The notes beneath the pieces are model-generated. The model ran no database searches and was not told the origin of the DNA. It saw nothing but the letters and a program-made list of their open reading frames with translations. Of a DNA stretch of 23,352 nt, positions 8,181 to 14,799 are shown in pieces (position 1 is the stretch's first letter; every line of letters begins with the position of its first letter). Made by a program: the position numbers and the translations under genes. The DNA is from Paludibacteraceae bacterium (GTDB lineage: Bacteria; Bacteroidota; Bacteroidia; Bacteroidales; Paludibacteraceae), in the NCBI GenBank assembly GCA_947445425.1, contig CANFFA010000002.1, forward strand, positions 1 to 23,352, given 5' to 3'.

Positions 8181-8210
8181 TTGTCAGTCAAATAATTATT
8201 CGTACCTTTG
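8181..8210 (+). promoter_or_regulatory. Promoter of rpsF-rpsR-rplI
   Basis: -33 TTG at 8181-8183, 19-nt spacer, -7 TACCTTTG at 8203-8210. This leaves a leader of about 45 nt before the rpsF ATG. Confidence 0.7.
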
Positions 8211-8261
8211 CCCCGCTTTAATAAAAACTAAGTATTAATTACTAAAAAGCTAACAAAGAGT

Positions 8262-8612
8262 ATGTTAAATCATTATGAAACCGTTTTCATTTTAACTCCC
8301 GTTTTGTCTGATGTACAGATGAAGGAAGCGGTAGAAAAATTCAAAGCCATTTTAATAGAAAATGGTGCGACTATTACCAATGAAGAAAATTGGGGTCTAC
8401 GCAAATTAGCGTATCCAATCCAAAAGAAATCTTCTGGTTTTTATTCGTTACTACAGTTCGATGCTGAGCCAACAATTGTTGCTGCGTTGGAAGTTCAATT
8501 CCGTCGCGACGAGCGTGTTCTTCGTTTCTTATCGTTCCGTTTGGACAAATACGCGTTCGAGTACGCCGAAAAAAGAAAGAGTGTTAAATCTAAAGAAGTA
8601 AAGGAGAACTAA
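8262..8612 (+). CDS. rpsF: 30S ribosomal protein bS6
   Basis: Small-subunit protein of the platform, which binds 16S rRNA as a heterodimer with bS18. The product is 116 aa; [16 protein letters not shown] is the first strand of the S6 fold, [25 protein letters not shown] is the conserved core and [19 protein letters not shown] is the last helix/strand, followed by a lysine-rich tail. First gene of a three-gene operon; its TAA is 3 nt before the rpsR ATG. The leader has only a weak AAAGAG before the ATG, unlike rpsR and rplI. In the Bacteroidota ribosome bS6 helps, with bS18 and bS21, to cover the 3' end of 16S rRNA. Confidence 0.97.
   Translation: MLNHYETVFILTPVLSDVQMKEAVEKFKAILIENGATITNEENWGLRKLAYPIQKKSSGFYSLLQFDAEPTIVAALEVQFRRDERVLRFLSFRLDKYAFEYAEKRKSVKSKEVKEN
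8601..8606 (+). promoter_or_regulatory. Strong Shine-Dalgarno sequence of rpsR
   Basis: AAGGAG lies within the last codons of rpsF, 9 nt before the rpsR ATG. Nearly all other genes here lack any SD, as is usual in this phylum, so this one is exceptional. Confidence 0.75.
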
Positions 8613-8615
8613 GAC

Positions 8616-8885
8616 ATGGCAGCAAACAACGGAGATATCAGATATTTGACTCCACCTTCAGTTGATGTTAAAAAGAAAAAATACTGTCGTTTCAAAAAAA
8701 GCGGTATTCGTTACATTGACTACAAAGATCCTGAATTTTTGAAAAAATTCTTGAACGAACAAGGAAAAATTCTTCCACGTCGTCTTACAGGTACTTCATT
8801 GAAATTTCAACGTAAAGTAGCTCAAGCGGTTAAAAGATCACGTCACATTGCGTTGCTTCCTTATGTAACCGATTTAATGAAATAA
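8616..8885 (+). CDS. rpsR: 30S ribosomal protein bS18
   Basis: Small-subunit protein that pairs with bS6 on the platform. The product is 89 aa and carries the S18 signature [31 protein letters not shown] in two parts, then [14 protein letters not shown] and [14 protein letters not shown]. The N-terminus ([20 protein letters not shown]) is slightly extended relative to the E. coli protein, as is common in Bacteroidota. Starts 3 nt after rpsF and is followed 18 nt later by rplI, so it is co-transcribed and probably translationally coupled to rpsF. Preceded by AAGGAG. With bS6 and bS21 it forms the pocket that holds the anti-SD in Flavobacterium ribosomes (established for that relative; inferred here). 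Confidence 0.97.
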   Translation: MAANNGDIRYLTPPSVDVKKKKYCRFKKSGIRYIDYKDPEFLKKFLNEQGKILPRRLTGTSLKFQRKVAQAVKRSRHIALLPYVTDLMK

Positions 8886-8890
8886 TAAAC

Positions 8891-8896
8891 AGGAGG
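8891..8896 (+). promoter_or_regulatory. Consensus Shine-Dalgarno sequence of rplI
   Basis: A full AGGAGG sits in the 18-nt rpsR-rplI gap, 7 nt before the ATG. It is the strongest SD in the window and lies in an organism whose other genes do not use one. Confidence 0.85.
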
Positions 8897-8903
8897 AAAA
8901 AGA

Positions 8904-9347
8904 ATGGAAATTATATTGAAAGAAGACGTAATCAATTTAGGTTACAAAGGCGATATCCTTAACGTGAAGTCGGGTTACGGACGTAACTTTCTGATCCCAA
9001 CAAAAAAAGCAATCTTGGCAACAAGTTCTGCTAAAAAAATGTTGGCTGAAGATTTAAAACAACGTGCTCATAAATTGGAACGCATCAAAAACGAAAGCTT
9101 AGAATTGGCTGAGAAATTGAAAGGCGTAACCATCACTGTAGGTGCCAAAACAAGTACAACAGGTAAAATCTTTGGTGCTGTTGGTCCAATCCAAGTGGCT
9201 GACGCATTTGAAAAAGCAGGCTATGCAGTAGATCGCAAAGTTATCCTTATCAAAGATGCAGTTAAAGAAATTGGTTCATATACAGCTACATTAAAACTAC
9301 ACAAAGAAGTAACAATTGATGTTGCTTTCGAAGTAGTAGCTGAATAA
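8904..9347 (+). CDS. rplI: 50S ribosomal protein bL9
   Basis: Large-subunit protein that binds 23S rRNA near the L1 stalk and reaches towards the neighbouring ribosome. The product is 147 aa with the two-domain plan intact. The N-terminal domain (MEIILKEDVINLGYKGDILNV, GYGRNFLIPTKKAILAT) is followed by the long connecting helix (about 41-75) and the C-terminal domain (TGKIFGAVGPIQVADAF…, VTIDVAFEVVAE). Last gene of the operon, followed by an intrinsic terminator. Its start is fixed by the family N-terminus and by AGGAGG 7 nt upstream. Confidence 0.97.
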   Translation: MEIILKEDVINLGYKGDILNVKSGYGRNFLIPTKKAILATSSAKKMLAEDLKQRAHKLERIKNESLELAEKLKGVTITVGAKTSTTGKIFGAVGPIQVADAFEKAGYAVDRKVILIKDAVKEIGSYTATLKLHKEVTIDVAFEVVAE

Positions 9348-9371
9348 ATAAATATCAGTTCAAAATCAGTT

Positions 9372-9410
9372 AAAGAGTCGATGCACGTGAGTGTGGCGGC
9401 TCTTTTTTTT
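9372..9410 (+). terminator. Terminator of the rpsF operon
   Basis: AAAGAGTCG (9372-9380) pairs with CGGCTCTTT (9397-9405) including one T-G wobble. The loop is 16 nt and the stem runs into eight T. Confidence 0.8.
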
Positions 9411-9482
9411 ATTGTCAAATTCAAGCCGTATAAATAAGCAGCTAGACTAATCCACATTTCCTATTTATTGCCGAATAAAGAC

Positions 9483-9490
9483 TATCTTTG
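9483..9490 (+). promoter_or_regulatory. -7 box of the DEAD-box helicase gene
   Basis: TATCTTTG, 27 nt before the ATG at 9518. No clear -33 element at the usual distance. Confidence 0.5.
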
Positions 9491-9517
9491 TATTCGATTT
9501 AATAACAAAATATATAA

Positions 9518-10852
9518 ATGAATTTTACTGATTTAAACCTCCAGAATCCGCTACTGAATGCGCTGAATGACTTAAAGTTAACACAACCTACCACCATACA
9601 AGAAAGGGCATTCCCTGTAATCATGTCTGGTCGTGATGTAGTGGGAATTGCGCAAACCGGAACTGGGAAAACAATAGCCTATCTCCTACCCTGTTTACGC
9701 CAATGGAAATACACCAAGGAAAAACATCCACAGATTTTAATTGTAGTGCCTACACGCGAGTTGGTAGTACAAGTGGTAGAACAGGTTGAAAAACTAACCA
9801 CCTACATGAACACTCGTGTGGTAGGCGTATTTGGAGGAGTTAATATGGTTAGACAAACCCCACTTTTAGCAAATGGCGTAGACGTATTGGTGGCAACTCC
9901 TGGTCGACTATTAGATTTTGTTTTAAATGGAAGTGTGAAATTAAAATCCATTAAACGCTTTATCATTGATGAAGTAGATGAGATGTTGAACCTCGGTTTT
10001 CGTCCGCAATTAATACGTGTAATCGATTTATTGCCCACCAAAAGACAAAACCTAATGTTCTCGGCTACGATTTCAAGTGAATTGAAAGATTTGGTTGCTG
10101 ATTTCTTCACAGAACCTGTTGAAATAGAGGCTGCTCCAACAGGAACGCCTTTGGAAAACATAAAACAAATTGGATTCAAAGTTCCAAATTTTTTCACGAA
10201 AGTAAATCTTTTGGAAAATCTATTGGTGAACAATCCAGACTTTTCAAAGGTATTGGTATTTACCTCTACCAAGAAATTAGCGGATGCACTTTACGAAGAA
10301 ATTGACAGTAAATTTCCGGAACAAGTGGGTGTGATTCACTCCAACAAATCACAAAATAATAGATTCTTAAGCTTAAACAACTTCAAGGACAACTCTGTTA
10401 GAATGCTTATTGCTACTGATATCGTAGCCCGTGGACTTGACATTTCGGATGTATCTCACGTTGTAAACTTTGATGTACCTGATCTCCCAGAAAATTATAT
10501 GCACCGTATCGGTAGAACGGGTAGAGCAGACAAAAATGGTGTGGCAATTACCTTCATCACCAAAGCAGATACTGAATATCGTACTGCCATTGAAACTTTG
10601 ATGAGCCGAAAAATTCGTACCATGGCAATGCCTACCGAGGTAGAAGTATCAAAGGTCTTAACTGATGATGAGTTACCACAAGTAAAAATGAAAAATACCT
10701 TGGTCACTATTCCTAAAAAGGAAGAAGGCGGAGCAGCATTTCATGAAAAAAGTGATAAAAACAAAAAGGTGAACATGAAAGTACGTCGTGCTGAATCGAT
10801 GAAAATAAAATACAAGAAACCAAAGACTCGCGGACAGAAGAAGACGAAATAA
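9518..10852 (+). CDS. DEAD-box ATP-dependent RNA helicase (DEVD variant)
   Basis: RNA helicase of the RhlE/CsdA-like class, 444 aa, probably acting in ribosome assembly or mRNA turnover (inferred from family). The Q-motif region FTDLNLQNPLLNALNDL…PTTIQ is at 3-27, Walker A AQTGTGKT at 45-52, motif Ia VPTREL, Ib TPGR, motif II DEVD at 151-154 (valine replaces the alanine of DEAD), motif III SAT at 182-184, and motif VI HRIGRTGR at 329-336. The tail after about residue 395 is lysine-rich (KKVNMKVRRAESMKIKYKKP), a usual RNA-binding extension. Valine in motif II keeps the catalytic D, E and D and should be tolerated. Monocistronic; its TAA stop opens an AT-rich heptamer stretch. Confidence 0.93.
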   Translation: MNFTDLNLQNPLLNALNDLKLTQPTTIQERAFPVIMSGRDVVGIAQTGTGKTIAYLLPCLRQWKYTKEKHPQILIVVPTRELVVQVVEQVEKLTTYMNTRVVGVFGGVNMVRQTPLLANGVDVLVATPGRLLDFVLNGSVKLKSIKRFIIDEVDEMLNLGFRPQLIRVIDLLPTKRQNLMFSATISSELKDLVADFFTEPVEIEAAPTGTPLENIKQIGFKVPNFFTKVNLLENLLVNNPDFSKVLVFTSTKKLADALYEEIDSKFPEQVGVIHSNKSQNNRFLSLNNFKDNSVRMLIATDIVARGLDISDVSHVVNFDVPDLPENYMHRIGRTGRADKNGVAITFITKADTEYRTAIETLMSRKIRTMAMPTEVEVSKVLTDDELPQVKMKNTLVTIPKKEEGGAAFHEKSDKNKKVNMKVRRAESMKIKYKKPKTRGQKKTK

Positions 10853-10884
10853 TTAATAATTCACAATTAATAATTAATAATTGG
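10850..10884 (+). repeat. AT-type heptamer repeat at the helicase stop codon
   Basis: Five units in register from the stop codon itself: TAATTAA, TAATTCA, CAATTAA, TAATTAA, TAATTGG. Same 7-bp period and same placement as the TAGTGAT arrays, but a different sequence. Confidence 0.65.
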
Positions 10885-10960
10885 GGATACATTAGAATTG
10901 TAGCATTAAGTTAGTCCCAAAATTCAACTAACTTATTCTCCAATTAGCCCCAAAATAATA

Positions 10961-10989
10961 TGTGACTCGTCAACTTGTAACTCGTAACT
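10961..10989 (+). repeat. TGTAACT-type short repeat before era
   Basis: TGTGACT, CGTCAACT, TGTAACT, CGTAACT follow one another, ending 15 nt before the era ATG. A matching TGTAACT cluster lies upstream of lptB on the other strand. Confidence 0.5.
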
Positions 10990-11004
10990 TGAAATAAAAA
11001 AACT

Positions 11005-11886
11005 ATGCATAAAGCAGGATTTGTAAATATAGTAGGAAATCCAAATGTTGGAAAATCTACACTCATGAACGCATTGGTAGGCGAAAGAATCTCTATCATC
11101 ACTTCAAAGGCACAAACTACCCGTCATCGCATTTTAGGGATTGTCAATGGCGAAGATTTTCAAATTGTTTATTCAGACACCCCTGGCGTATTAAAACCCA
11201 ATTACCGCCTTCAAGAATCGATGTTGAAATTTTCAAGGTCTGCCTTAACAGATGCTGATGTTCTATTGTATGTAACGGATGTTTTTGACACTTATGAAAA
11301 GAATGAAGATTTTGTAGAAAAAGTAAAACTTAATCCAGCACCCCTTATTCTCATTATCAACAAAATAGATTTAATTGACGAAGTTAAACTGATCGCATTG
11401 GTCGATAAATGGAAAATTCTTTTGCCTCATGCAGAAATTTATCCAGTTTCAGCCATTGAAAAGTTCAACATCGAGCCCTTGTTTAAACGTGTTAAGGATT
11501 TATTACCTGAATCCCCAGCATTTTTCGACAAAGACCAATTGACTGATAAACCTGCTCGTTTTTTTGTAACAGAAATCATACGGGAAAAAATACTCACCAA
11601 TTACGACAAAGAGATTCCATATTCCGTAGAGGTTGAAGTAGAACAATTTGAAGAAGGTGATAAGTTAATTCGCATCAATGCAGTGATTTATGCAGAGCGC
11701 GATTCTCAAAAGGGCATCATCATAGGCCATGGTGGGAAATCATTAAAAAAAGTGGGTACTGAAGCGCGTAAAGACATGGAACTGTTCTTTGACAAAAAAG
11801 TATTCCTAGAGCTTTTTGTGAAGGTTGAAAAAGATTGGAGAAACAAGGATATCAAACTAAGGAGCTTCGGATATAATCCAGAATAG
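11005..11886 (+). CDS. era: GTPase Era
   Basis: Essential GTPase that binds the 3' end of 16S rRNA and helps the 30S subunit mature. The product is 293 aa, the normal length. G1 is GNPNVGKST (11-19), the switch I region holds QTTRHRI, G3 is DTPG (58-61) and G4 is NKID (119-122). The C-terminal KH domain (about 195-290) shows IGHGGKSLKKVGTEARKDME and FLELFVKVEKDWR. The KH domain recognises sequence next to the anti-SD in well-studied species. Start chosen at ATG 11005 from the family N-terminus (HKAGFVNIVGNPNVG). No clear TAnnTTTG box directly upstream; the gap from the helicase gene (152 nt) carries short repeats instead. Confidence 0.97.
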   Translation: MHKAGFVNIVGNPNVGKSTLMNALVGERISIITSKAQTTRHRILGIVNGEDFQIVYSDTPGVLKPNYRLQESMLKFSRSALTDADVLLYVTDVFDTYEKNEDFVEKVKLNPAPLILIINKIDLIDEVKLIALVDKWKILLPHAEIYPVSAIEKFNIEPLFKRVKDLLPESPAFFDKDQLTDKPARFFVTEIIREKILTNYDKEIPYSVEVEVEQFEEGDKLIRINAVIYAERDSQKGIIIGHGGKSLKKVGTEARKDMELFFDKKVFLELFVKVEKDWRNKDIKLRSFGYNPE

Positions 11887-11970
11887 GATTAAATTTAACA
11901 TTTCAAACGGCTGCTTCAATGCCAGAAATTGGCACATAGGCATATTAATAAATTAGCACATTCTTTACTC

Positions 11971-12180
11971 ATGAACAAATCAGTAGGACTTATAGCAGCT
12001 TTTCTGGGTGGTGCAGCAGTTGGTGGTGCATTGGGTGTACTTTTTGCTCCTCAAAGTGGTGAAGAGACTAGGCGGAAAATTGCAGCAGCCTTAGAAAAAA
12101 GAGGCATTAAACTGGGTGAGGATGATTTGAATGATTTTATTGATGAAATAAAATCAAATGCTAGTGAATCAGATATTTAA
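11971..12180 (+). CDS. YtxH domain small membrane protein
   Basis: A 69-aa protein with one N-terminal glycine-rich membrane segment (SVGLIAAFLGGAAVGGALGVLFAP, given in parts: residues 4-27), followed by the YtxH hallmark APQSGEETRRKI and a charged helical tail. YtxH proteins are linked to general or envelope stress in Firmicutes; the molecular role is unknown. The ATG at 11971 is chosen because the sequence upstream (TTG at 11929) adds 14 residues unlike the family. First of three tightly spaced genes (12-nt gap to the next). It resembles the first part of the proteobacterial ElaB/YqjD-YqjE-YqjK grouping. Confidence 0.85.
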   Translation: MNKSVGLIAAFLGGAAVGGALGVLFAPQSGEETRRKIAAALEKRGIKLGEDDLNDFIDEIKSNASESDI

Positions 12181-12192
12181 TCACATATCAAT

Positions 12193-12543
12193 ATGCTAAA
12201 CAATCAACAGTCAAGCAATCAGTTTCAAGATCTTTACACAGCCATAAAGAAATTCCTGGCATTAAATATTGAGTATACCATCGTTAAATTAATAGAGAAA
12301 CTAAGCATTCTACTATCAACTCTGCTACTTTTAATTTTGATTCTATTGTTAAGTTCTGGTGCATTATTCTACCTCTTTTTCGCATTGGCATTTGCTCTGG
12401 AGAGCATACTTGGCAGTATGGCTTTAAGTTACACTGTAATCTCAAGCTTTTATTTGATTCTTATTGCTTTGTTGGTCGTATTCAGAAAACAACTGATTAT
12501 AAACCCCTTGGTAAAATTTCTATCCAATCTTTTATTGAATTAA
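12193..12543 (+). CDS. Holin-X / YqjE-like (phage holin superfamily III) membrane protein
   Basis: A 116-aa integral membrane protein. A soluble amphipathic N-terminus (about 1-40) is followed by closely spaced hydrophobic segments (about 44-70 SILLSTLLLLILILLLSSGA, and 78-105 including SYTVISSFYLILIALLVVF) and a short basic end with FRKQLIINPLVKF. This matches the DUF1469/holin-X family, which despite its name is usually chromosomal and not lytic. Lies 12 nt after the YtxH gene and 14 nt before the next, so the three are an operon. Function not established; a membrane or stress role is inferred from neighbours. Confidence 0.75.
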   Translation: MLNNQQSSNQFQDLYTAIKKFLALNIEYTIVKLIEKLSILLSTLLLLILILLLSSGALFYLFFALAFALESILGSMALSYTVISSFYLILIALLVVFRKQLIINPLVKFLSNLLLN

Positions 12544-12557
12544 AGCGAAATTAAACT

Positions 12558-12809
12558 ATGGATACAAACTCAAAACAAAAAAAAATCTACGGAAGCTTAG
12601 AAGCATTAATAACTCATAAATCTGTATTGAAAGAAGAAATTGAAGAACAAAAACTTCAAATTTCAGATTTAAGCAAAGAGATCATATCACCCATTTCAAA
12701 AACGATCAGCATGATTAGGACCATTTACAAAGGTATAAAAATCCTAAATGGACTACAAACAGGATTCAAATTTGCAAGTATCTTCAAAAGCATTTTTACT
12801 AAAAAATAA
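12558..12809 (+). CDS. Small coiled protein, third gene of the YtxH cassette
   Basis: An 83-aa product with no family I recognise. Residues 18-42 (THKSVLKEEIEEQKLQISDL and onward) look like a coiled-coil helix, and the basic C-terminus (FKFASIFKSIFTKK) could bind a membrane surface as an amphipathic helix. It occupies the position that YqjK has in proteobacteria, after YqjD and YqjE. Ends 15 nt before a strong terminator, so it closes the operon. Real gene by spacing and operon position; function unknown. Confidence 0.7.
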   Translation: MDTNSKQKKIYGSLEALITHKSVLKEEIEEQKLQISDLSKEIISPISKTISMIRTIYKGIKILNGLQTGFKFASIFKSIFTKK

Positions 12810-12824
12810 ATGAAACCATACAGT

Positions 12825-12860
12825 AACAAAAAAAGCGAGTAAATACTCGCTTTTTTTGTT
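12825..12860. terminator. Bidirectional terminator between the YtxH cassette and rnz
   Basis: Perfect 17-bp inverted repeat (12825-12841 and 12844-12860) with a GCGAGT/ACTCGC core and A7/T7 flanks. It serves the two converging transcripts. Confidence 0.9.
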
Positions 12861-12874
12861 GTATAACATCCATT

Positions 12875-13789
12875 TCAAATTTCATAAACCGTCATATCCT
12901 CACCCAAAATCGTATTTTCAAATACAAGTTGGGCTTCCCTCAACAACTCATTTTGATTCGAATAGCGGGCAGAATAATGTCCAATAATCAACTTCTTCAC
13001 ATTGGCTAATTTGGCTATCTCTGCTGCCTGCCGTGCTGTTGAATGTTGAGTTTGTTTGGACCGAAGTAATTCATCCTCCATAAAAGTGGCTTCATGATAA
13101 AGACAATCGACTCCTTGAACAATGGGAACAATTTTTTCGGAGTAAGCTGTATCTGAACAATAAGCAAAACGTTTGGGTACTTCACTCGAAATGGTCAAAT
13201 CTGCATTGGAAATCACTTCACCTTCCTCAGTAATAAAATCCTCTCCTTGCTTAATTTTAGGAATTCTCCAAGTTGGGATATTATAAAAATCAATCATTTC
13301 CCGAATAATATGTCTATCTCTTGGTTTTTCTTCAAACAAAAATCCACAACAGGGAACACGGTGCTTCAGAGGAATTGAAAAAACCTGGACACTTCTATCC
13401 TCAAAAATTAATTCGTGCTTACGGGGATTGATAGCATGAAAAACAACTTTAAAAGGTAGCTCAGCACAAAAATAGGCCAACTGTGGCTCAAGAATTTTTT
13501 CTAAATCTGCCTGTGCATGGATGTGTAGATCGGCAGTTCTGTTGAGCATTCCAAAGCTTGATATCAATCCAATCAAACCAAAACAGTGATCACCATGCAG
13601 ATGTGAAATAAAGACATGGCCCAAACGATTCGTTTTCACCCCCATTTGACGCATTCGAATTTGCGTTCCTTCTCCACAATCAATTAGAAATTGCTTGTCG
13701 CGAATTTCAAGTATTTGTGCGCTAGGAAAATTCTTACGCGTTGGTAAAGATGAACCACAACCTAATATGGTGAGTGAGGCATTTTGCAT
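12875..13789 (-). CDS. rnz: Ribonuclease Z
   Basis: Zinc-dependent endonuclease that removes the 3' trailer of tRNA precursors. The product is 304 aa, the usual short-form length. The metallo-beta-lactamase motif HLHGDH is at residues 63-68. The N-terminus (LTILGCGSSLPT) is canonical, the later Asp ligand is in FAYCSDTAY, the HST motif (QHSTARQAAEIA) follows, and the last His is in IIGHYSARY. The exosite arm segment EKPRDRHIIREMID is present. Starts 168 nt after lptB; a long hairpin lies in that gap. Identification is secure. Confidence 0.96.
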   Translation of the reverse strand: MQNASLTILGCGSSLPTRKNFPSAQILEIRDKQFLIDCGEGTQIRMRQMGVKTNRLGHVFISHLHGDHCFGLIGLISSFGMLNRTADLHIHAQADLEKILEPQLAYFCAELPFKVVFHAINPRKHELIFEDRSVQVFSIPLKHRVPCCGFLFEEKPRDRHIIREMIDFYNIPTWRIPKIKQGEDFITEEGEVISNADLTISSEVPKRFAYCSDTAYSEKIVPIVQGVDCLYHEATFMEDELLRSKQTQHSTARQAAEIAKLANVKKLIIGHYSARYSNQNELLREAQLVFENTILGEDMTVYEI

Positions 13790-13850
13790 GGGAATAAATC
13801 TTTTATTAATACTCTATTAAATGAGAACGCAAATAATTGTCGACAGTTTC

Positions 13851-13922
13851 AGAACGCAAATTACGCAAATCAACGCAAATTAAGTCAATCTTATTTGCGA
13901 AAACTTGCGTAATTTGCGTTCT
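13851..13922. repeat. Long CGCAAAT-rich hairpin between lptB and rnz
   Basis: Arms 13851-13868 and 13905-13922 are perfect 18-nt inverted repeats. A second, inner pairing (CGCAAATTAAG with CTTATTTGCG, one bulge) extends the stem. The arms are themselves built from repeated ACGCAAAT units, and a partial extra copy lies at 13824-13832. Confidence 0.85.
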
Positions 13923-13957
13923 AAACAACGAGTAGTCCTATATATTAAGAATAAAAC

Positions 13958-14713
13958 CTAAGATATTCTAGTTTTGGTCTTCAATTCAAAATCACGTCCC
14001 AAATACTTCTCTCTCACCACTGGATTGTCTGCTAATTGCTGTGAAGTACCTTGGAATAATATACGCCCTTCAAAAAGTAAATAGGCTCGATCGGTAATGG
14101 TAAGTGTTTCATCAACATTATGGTCGGTTATGAGAATTCCAATATTTTTCTCTTTCAACTTCCAAACAATATCTTGAATATCTTGAACGGCGATTGGATC
14201 TACCCCAGCAAAGGGTTCATCCAACATGATAAAACTAGGTTCAATGGCCAAGCAACGGGCAATTTCGGTACGTCTACGTTCGCCACCAGAAAGTCTATCT
14301 CCAAGATTTTTACGGACATGTCCCAAATTGAACTCATCAATTAAAATCTCCAGCTTCTCTTTTTGTTGCTCCTTCGTAAATTTAGTCATTTCCAACACCG
14401 ATTTGATGTTATCTTCCACCGACATTTTACGAAAAACAGAAGCTTCTTGCGCAAGGTAGCCAATACCATGCTGTGCCCTTTTATAAACAGGAAACTTGGT
14501 AATATCCTCATTATTCAAGAAAATTTTACCGTCATTGGGAACTACCAAGCCAGCTGTCATATAGAAAGTCGTCGTTTTACCAGCACCATTTGGCCCCAAC
14601 AATCCAACGATTTCACCTTGCTTCACTTCAATAGAAACATCGTTTACAACCGTTCGTTTACCGTATTTCTTAACTAAATGTTCAGTGCGGAGCACCATCC
14701 CTTCGTTTGCCAT
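13958..14713 (-). CDS. lptB: LPS export ABC transporter ATP-binding protein (LptB)
   Basis: ATPase of the LptB2FG complex that drives lipopolysaccharide from the inner membrane along the Lpt bridge. About 251 aa from the chosen start. Walker A is GPNGAGKTT (about 40-48), the Q-loop is in [18 protein letters not shown], the signature is LSGGERRR, Walker B is [12 protein letters not shown] and the H-loop is [10 protein letters not shown]. The Q-loop segment (YLAQE.S.FR) is typical of LptB rather than of other ABC ATPases. The start is taken at 14713 ([20 protein letters not shown]); 14698 (MVLRTEHL) is equally possible, and the upstream ATG at 14758 adds repeat-derived residues. No lptF, lptG, lptA or lptC is adjacent, as is common in this phylum. 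Confidence 0.92.
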   Translation of the reverse strand: MANEGMVLRTEHLVKKYGKRTVVNDVSIEVKQGEIVGLLGPNGAGKTTTFYMTAGLVVPNDGKIFLNNEDITKFPVYKRAQHGIGYLAQEASVFRKMSVEDNIKSVLEMTKFTKEQQKEKLEILIDEFNLGHVRKNLGDRLSGGERRRTEIARCLAIEPSFIMLDEPFAGVDPIAVQDIQDIVWKLKEKNIGILITDHNVDETLTITDRAYLLFEGRILFQGTSQQLADNPVVREKYLGRDFELKTKTRIS

Positions 14714-14718
14714 TGACA

Positions 14719-14799
14719 AAAAGTTACATTTACAAGTTACAAAATCAGAGTGAATCATTAAATTGTAAATTGCAAATAATTAAATTGTAAATAATCCTA
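14719..14799 (-). repeat. AT-rich short repeats between trxB and lptB
   Basis: Read on the minus strand from the trxB stop: TAGGATT, then TTTACAA, TTTAATT, TTTGCAA, TTTACAA, TTTAATG with one extra base, then a TGTAACT, TGTAAA, TGTAACT cluster just before lptB. Period is about 7 bp. Confidence 0.5.

Larger units (their letters stand above)
7914..8261. other. Divergent intergenic region amt / rpsF
   Basis: 348 bases without a gene. It holds the divergent promoters of amt (left end) and the ribosomal operon (right end). Between them is AT-rich sequence with two copies of CAATATGAAA (8053-8062 and 8078-8087, 25 bp apart). I see no RNA gene and no conserved ribosomal-leader structure. Confidence 0.6.

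Noticed and set aside
8211..8261. bS6:bS18-binding autoregulatory leader of rpsF
   Set aside because: The leader is about 45 nt and AT-rich. It lacks the CCG bulge expected after the transcription start; the only CCCCG touches the -7 box.
11929..11953. TTGGCAC followed by GGC upstream of the YtxH gene, like a sigma-54 promoter
   Set aside because: The GC expected at -12 is displaced by about three bases and there is no TTGC. TTGGCA is also explained as one arm of a small hairpin with TGCCA just before it.
12193..12543. Phage holin as evidence for a prophage
   Set aside because: This holin-X/YqjE family is chromosomal in many bacteria. There is no endolysin or other phage gene, and it sits in an operon with YtxH.
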